Source: Hygrocybe punicea
Taxonomy: Eukaryota; Basidiomycota; Agaricomycetes; Agaricales; Hygrophoraceae
Direction: 5' to 3'
DNA length: 64,000 nt
NCBI GenBank assembly: GCA_963556145.1
Contig: OY744465.1
Coordinates: 4,836,001 to 4,900,000 of the forward strand
Position 1 is the stretch's first letter; each line of letters starts with the position of its first letter. A program made the position numbers and the translations under genes. The notes under the pieces were generated by a model. The model worked only from the letters and a program-made list of their open reading frames with translations, was not told where the DNA came from and ran no database searches. Shown piece by piece: positions 58,899 through 64,000 of the stretch.

Positions 58899-59882
58899 AT
58901 GCCTTCGCCATCACCTACTGCGCAGTACTCTTCGCCGTGCTTGCCAGTTGTACAACCTACGTCGCAAACGCACAGCAACCCCGCCCAACCTACCTCTCAT
59001 CATCCCGCGGCCGTGCCTCGATCTCTGACCGAGAAGATTATCATCCAACTCGCTCGCATCGTAACTGTCGCTGGAAAATTATATCATTTACTTCTCCTCT
59101 ACATGCCAGAACTATACGCTGGACGAGCTCGTTCAATTACAGACTCGGCCCCGATATCCACGGGAACCCTACAATGGAACGGTTTACTTGATTCCTTCAT
59201 TAGTGAATGGAAGATGATCAATGTCGCCTCGGCACTCATCTTCTCGTGAGTTCGCTCGTAATCCATCCAACAACGTATACATTTTACTTCTTCCCGCTAG
59301 TGCCGACCTTGCAATTCTTCAGTTCCAGGGTGCCTTCGGTTATATTGACGTCCGAACTGCTGGATTTTTGTCGTTGGTATTCGCATTTGCAAGCTTGGTG
59401 TTCGGTCACTTGCTGGTATTCTGTTTTGGCCCATTCGCTATGGGGGGTGAGAACAATTCCCGTAGATGGACAGAGGTAAGCATCCATGTCTTGGAGTGCA
59501 ACCATCTGCAGTGACCTGACGAACTCGTTCGTAAGCAGTTGGTAGAAGGGCACAACGTATGCATTTGGTGGAATGTATCGATCCTCGTCGCCCTGCCTGC
59601 AATATGGACAGGATGGTGAGCTGTTGGATGTTCAGAGAGGACTCGCAATCTAACCAGGACATCAGGTCGGCAATCATCTTCGTCCTGTTCCTTATTCTCT
59701 TCCTCTGGCATACCGACATGACGATTGCTGGCTTATCAGCTGCCTTGTTAGCTCGGGAGACTACGGCCACTGCACCTGCGACACCATTCGCAGGAGGGCT
59801 GGCTACATGTTTGACAATCTCTTTAGCGCTTGTAGTATTTGTCGTCTATCTGATATTAGCTGTCCGAGTGCTGCGGTCGTGA
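58899..59882 (+). CDS. Multi-pass integral membrane protein (copy 2 of the 44.0-kb gene)
   Basis: Same exon layout as the 43997-45075 gene: PELYAGRARSITDSAPIS, SEWKMINVASALIFS, ADLAILQFQGAFGYIDVRTA, LVEGHNVCIWWNVSILVALP and SAIIFVLFLILFLWHTDM, ending VRVLRS. DNA identity is high from about 59,040 on, introns included. The N-terminus is shorter: the segment around the first hydrophobic stretch of copy 1 (about 30 residues) is absent, and residues before SLTEKIIIQLARIV differ. The C-terminal helix is diverged (ISLALVVFVVYLILAV). The reading frame is intact. Confidence 0.75.
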
Positions 59883-60154
59883 GGGAGCGGCCCTATCGTG
59901 TTCCTGAAGTTACTTTGTTAAAATCGTGCTTGCCTTCGTTGTTTATCTGCTATCGGTGTGTTACGCTCACGTCTTGGTGTTTTGTTAGACTGTTTTTGTC
60001 AACTTCTTGATTTGAAAACTAATGACAAACATGTATAAACAAATACCGCCCAGCGTCACCAGAAAGAATATATAAACCACGTTAGACCCATTCCATGCAA
60101 GAGTGAGGTGATACAAAGAAGATTCCGAAAACCCGTTCGCACATTTTATCTCTG

Positions 60155-61203
60155 TCATCCCTCCAAAATCCCCATTTCTTTCCATCGTTCCCACAGCAAG
60201 CCAATCCCGACGGGTGCATTAGATGTTCCCTTAACATCCTTCACCTCCAACAGCTCATACTCTCGCCCAAAGGCGAGGAAGTGAGCAAAGAGGGAATTGA
60301 AATGAGGTTCCGAGCGGAGGTGAAGTATTTGTGTGTAATGTGCGTGATAGATATGAGCGAAGACCCGCAGGAGTTGACGGTAGACATGTTTGACGGTAGA
60401 AGGGAACGATGGCGGAAAGTCTTGGCCTGTTCAGGGTAAATATGTAGAGGGCAATGACTCCAGTCAATTGCATTCTTTGGAGAGGGGACGCAGCACATCA
60501 CCCAGAAAAATGCACAACGTACCAGACTTGGTCGGGAAAACACTTTCATCATCTAATAGGTTCTGAACCCAAGTCATCACATAATCAATATATGTCGGTG
60601 CGGGAAGATGTACACTCTTGCGATCTTGATTAATCCAGGTGTAATTTAACCTTGGGGGAGGGTAGCGGGGAGAGCCTAATGAATAGAGAAGAACAAGGAG
60701 GATAATAGCACGCACGAAGGTCCTGCAGACATAGTATGACAAGATTGTTGAGTACAACATTCGGTGATAACACCATAGAATTCGTTCAAATTCGTGTAAA
60801 AGTCGAATACTAACAGAAGACCAAAATTTTTTATTGTGGAGAACGCGACAGAATTCAGAAAGAAGATGCACGTACTGTTGACTGCCACCCATTCCATGAT
60901 ATCAACATACTTTGGGAGCATCACGATTGTCTTGAAATTGCCTTTCACCAGCGCTGCTTCGACAAAAGGGCTGCAAAGATATAGAGGCTTGGATTGCACT
61001 GAGCCTCCAGGCGAAGGGGGAACCGGTGGTGGGGGTGCCGACTCTGAAGTCGGGGTCGTCGCCGAAGTTGGTGTGGGAGATCGTTTGGGTCCGCGCGGTG
61101 CACGACTCATTGAACGACTACCGCGAAATCAAAACGAGAAAAAATTGACATGCGGATTGCGCGATGGTAGTTTACGCACCCAATGGAATTGAAGAATGAC
61201 ATA
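60155..61203 (-). CDS. MOB2-type kinase activator
   Basis: Exon 1 is 23 nt (61203-61181, MSFFNSIG). The 63-bp intron 61118-61180 brings in RSMSRAPRGPKRSPTPT, a Pro/Ser linker, then PLYLCSPFVEAALVKGNFK and MLPKYVDIMEWVAVN. Later exons give DFYTNLNEFYGVITECCT, HTMSAGP, YTWINQDRKSVHLPAPTYID, MTWVQNLLDDESVFPTKS and, near 60300, AHIYHAHYTQILHL, with the end GIGLLWERWKEMGILEG (stop 60155). This is the Mob1/phocein fold, and the KGNFKTIVMLPKYVD block matches yeast Mob2. In the RAM/MOR network Mob2 binds and activates the NDR kinase Cbk1 to control polarity and cell separation. The metal ligands Cys and His of the family are present in CCTQQSCHT and AHIYHAH. Confidence 0.87.
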
Positions 61204-61454
61204 TTGGGACGCTGCGGGCGAACCAGTCCCACAGCGGAAAGCGAGACTACAAAATTTGACTGAGGGACGGGGGTTGACTTTGAACGTCGAGCGTGTTGCG
61301 CTCTCTTTGAGTTCGAAGAGCTGTTCAAGTAGCAGTTTCACCGAAAAAGGCAATATGAACACGGCCTAATTATTATTTGAAAATCAAGCCCTTGGGAGGA
61401 CTTTGCAGCAACATCGACATATAATATTATATAATATACACAACGCAGTCGCGT

Positions 61455-62301
61455 CTACAGCTTTGGTTTGAGATCTTGAAGCATTTGTTCCCAGACTTTC
61501 TCCAGTTTCTCCTTGGACATTTCTTGCCTTGGCCAACCTATCACCAACCCTGCCTCATCACTATCGGACGGTTTGGGGATGACGTGGAAATGAACATGGT
61601 TCACCACCTACGAGGCGAAACTGTGAGAGATATCGCGTCTCCAATTGGACAAGACGATCCCCACCTGATGGGCTATCGCGCCGTTGTTCTTGAGGAAGCG
61701 AAGTTGAGCTTGGGTTTATCAGCTGTTGTGCAACAATGACGGTACCTGCAGAATGTTGTAATTCTCGACACCTTGTGCCTTGGCAATCTGCTTCGCGATG
61801 GGCATCACATCTGCAAGATATTCATCTGGCAGATCGTGCATCTTTTCGGAATGATCTGAACATGCGTCAACCTAGGATCAGTTTATGTCGACGTTATGAG
61901 GCCCCCGGGGTGACGGGAGAGTGGGGCGGGTTGGAACAGAAACTGACACTTTGGGATCACAAGAGCATGACCTTTAGATATAGGTCCAATGTCGAGGAAC
62001 GAGTAGCTGGTTGATCGAAATCAGTGTCGATGTTGCTTACTTTCAGGGGGATGGCGGTTGGAAGGGTTCCACAGATATACGCTGATACGAACGATAGATC
62101 TGTCTCCAGCAGCTTGTAGCTCGGAATGTCACCTATCGAAGATGTAGCTTGAGTAATCGCTCATATCCGAAAACCAAACGGTACCCACCTTTGATTATCT
62201 TGCAAAACAGGCAGCTCGCCAGAGTTCTGGTTGGCCATTCAAGTTGTGAGCATTCATGCCATGAGCTTAACAGACAGATTATTATACCTGGCGGTGGCCA
62301 T
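61455..62301 (-). CDS. HIT (histidine triad) family nucleotide hydrolase, HINT-like
   Basis: Exon 1 is 14 nt (62301-62288, MATA plus two bases). It joins after a GTATAA...ACCAG intron to RTLASCLFCKIIKG. Later exons give YKLLETDLSFVSAYI, HSEKMHDLPDEYLADVMP, IAKQIAKAQGVENYNILQ and NNGAIAHQ. The last encodes VVNHVHFHVIPKPSDSDEAG, the HxHxH histidine triad, and ends LQDLKPKL (stop 61455-61457). HINT enzymes cleave AMP-lysine/AMP phosphoramidates. The initial CxxC (CLFC) is a typical zinc site of this subgroup. Confidence 0.87.
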
Positions 62302-62372
62302 CGGAAACACCAGATGATCACGTGTAACGAACGCTTTGAAGTTTGAACCCGTCGCCGTGAAGCTGATTCCAA
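62302..62372. promoter_or_regulatory. 71-bp divergent promoter of HIT and 2OG-oxygenase genes
   Basis: The two deduced start codons, 62301 (-) and 62373 (+), are 71 bp apart. With both first exons short (14 and 59 nt) the two genes must share nearly all their core promoter. Inference from layout. Confidence 0.5.
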
Positions 62373-63910
62373 ATGTCATTAGCAGAGGCCGCAGGGCAAG
62401 CTGATACAGCTTTTCACCACATCCCAATCATGTACGGTACATCTGTTGACATTTCTGTGTACTGACGCTATGGTTTTGTAGAGACTTGAGCACCATGTCT
62501 TCGACTGATCTTCAAGTCAAACAATTACTATCAGAGCAGATCAGAGAAGCGTGTCTTAATGTCGGCTTTTTTTATGGTGCACTTATTGCCCAAAGTCAAA
62601 TTTCCACGCTTCATTACATTCTCTTGCAGTGAAAGGTCATGGTATCCCAGATGAAATTACAGACTGTGTACTTGCCGCATCCAAACAACTCTTCCGTCTT
62701 CCACTCGATACAAAATCTAAGGTGCGTCTTATAATGTGGACAACTAATCGCTTTTATTTAAAACTGACTGTCGAACGCCCAGCTGGACATCCGAAACTCC
62801 GGCAACTTCAAGGGTTACTCACCCCTCCTCAGCGGCAATAACGACCCTAAAAACGACGGGGACTTACAAGAAGGCTTCGAAATAGGATGGGAACAACTTC
62901 ATTCGAACCACCGGTACGGCGCAAAACCAACTGGTATCATGGCTGGTGACAATGTCTGGCCTTCGGATCTGCCCGGATTTCGAGAAGCCGTCCTCGAATA
63001 TTAGTACGTTTCCATTTTGCGCCGCTGTCTTGAGGTAGTCATAGCGAATTTTACAGCCATGCCGCTCTGAACCTGGGCAGGTTGCTTTTTCCACTTTTTG
63101 CCCTTGCTTTGAATCTTCCCGAGAACTTTTTTGATGACAAGGTTCAAGTCATATTTTCTTGCTCCAATCGGGGCTAAACAACATATTATATCAGACAAGG
63201 AATGCGGCAGCTTTGATGCGCATTATTCACTATCCCCCTCAGACTGGGTCGGTTGATAATCGCATCATCGGCATTGGTGCCCACACAGAGTGAGAGCCAC
63301 ACTGATCGGTTGATTCAACTTGAGTTGATCAAATTTTGTTTGAATATAGCTGGGAGGTGAGAACAAGACTGTTTGTCAGAATGTCCACGCTCATCAACTC
63401 TCCAGTGCTTCACGATTCTGTGGCAGGAACCGGACATCCAGGCGTTGCAAGTACTGAATACTGACAACCAATGGGTAGACGCACCGCCAATATCTGGTAC
63501 TTTAGTTATCAAGTAACGTTGAGCTTTCGCATCCGACTTCGTGTAACCCTCATCTGCCACACAGTCTTGGAGATCAGTTCGCACGATGGACCAGTTCGTT
63601 GTCTTTTGCTTTCGCTCTTTCCGGGAAAATAATCTCTCAAATATAGATGACATTTTCAAGTCGACCGTCCATCGAGCCATCAACCGCAGCGGGGTTCACC
63701 GCTATTCTATCCCGCTGTTCTTTGGAACAGATTATCATGTCAAGCTGGAGGTAAATAATATATTTTGGGACACACCTTTGTTCATTCTTACCTTTGTTTT
63801 TCATCTAGCCGATACAAGGCTGCGTATCACCTGAACGACCACCGAAATACGAGGTTGTGACAGCTGGAGAATATGTCAATGGTAGATCGAAAGCTACGTA
63901 TGGTCATTGA
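62373..63910 (+). CDS. 2-oxoglutarate/Fe(II) oxygenase, isopenicillin-N-synthase-like
   Basis: Exon 1 (62373-62431) reads MSLAEAAGQADTAFHHIPII, then D/LST from exon 2 (62482-62576) and ACLNVGFFYV. Exon 3 (62630-) gives KGHGIPDEI, the DIOX_N domain, and later LDIRNSGNFKGYSPLLSGN and GFEIGWEQL. The Fe ligand motif HxD is GAHTDWE. The 2OG half has CFTILWQEPDIQALQVLNTD, VHRAINRSGVHRYSIPLFF (second His and the RxS). The stop is at 63908-63910. HTD is spliced from the exon ending at 63289, and the 7-nt microexon 63350-63356 completes DWE. Substrate unknown: such enzymes hydroxylate, desaturate or close rings on small molecules. Confidence 0.85.
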
Positions 63911-64000
63911 TGGTTAGCACTCAGCAATTTGGTATTGAATTAGAAGAATCATTGTCCTATAATACTTGTCAGGTTATGATTTTTATAACACATGCTTGTA

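Noticed and set aside
1..64000. CRISPR array, operon, riboswitch or bacterial-type system
   Set aside because: No direct-repeat/spacer pattern, and gene structure is eukaryotic throughout.

Overview
The window looks like nuclear DNA of a filamentous basidiomycete, most likely an Agaricomycete. Genes are split by many GT-AG introns of about 50-75 bp, both strands are densely used, and several proteins are typical of that group: a Zn2Cys6 regulator, a DSC E3 ligase subunit, a Crinkler-like protein, a MOB2 kinase activator and a membrane-anchored GH5 exo-glucanase. Gene models were built by reading the sequence, so exon edges are exact only where stated.

Positions 1-8,000 are a transposon graveyard. 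A decayed DIRS/Ngaro-type tyrosine-recombinase retrotransposon (RT, RNase H, recombinase) runs off the left edge and carries an 879-bp solo-LTR-like insert with a 4-bp target duplication. It is followed by an 800-bp near-perfect palindrome, a 318-bp hAT MITE with a perfect 8-bp target duplication, and another short inverted-repeat element.

Positions 8,000-40,400 are a conserved housekeeping block. In order it holds a two-module RING protein (-), a base-exchange phosphatidylserine synthase (-), a Zn2Cys6 factor (+), a TANGO2 homologue (-), ARP6 (+), an unknown protein (-), an importin-7/8 karyopherin (-), Dsc3 (-), KIN17 (+), a GH5 exo-beta-1,3-glucanase (+), a GNAT acetyltransferase (-), TAF6 (+), a GDSL/SGNH esterase (+) and a Sec14-RhoGAP (+). 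Several neighbours form head-to-head pairs with start codons 70-210 bp apart.

Positions 40,400-60,000 are accessory. They contain a hAT deletion derivative with a BED-finger fragment, a 1.83-kb inverted-repeat element carrying apparent captured gene pieces, an integral-membrane protein gene present in two near-identical copies (44.0 kb and 58.9 kb), an SDR reductase plus a broken copy of its 3' end (53.9 kb), a multi-pass glycoprotein, a Crinkler-type protein ending in a kinase-like domain, a single-pass cell-surface glycoprotein and an unknown gene.

Positions 60,000-64,000 return to conserved genes: MOB2 (-), a HIT-family hydrolase (-) and a 2OG-Fe(II) oxygenase (+). The last two share a 71-bp promoter. 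The strongest second-look items are the gene-fragment-carrying inverted-repeat element (41,952-43,781), the Crinkler-kinase gene, the large palindrome, the nested insertion in the retrotransposon and two microexons (7 and 15 nt) inside conserved motifs.
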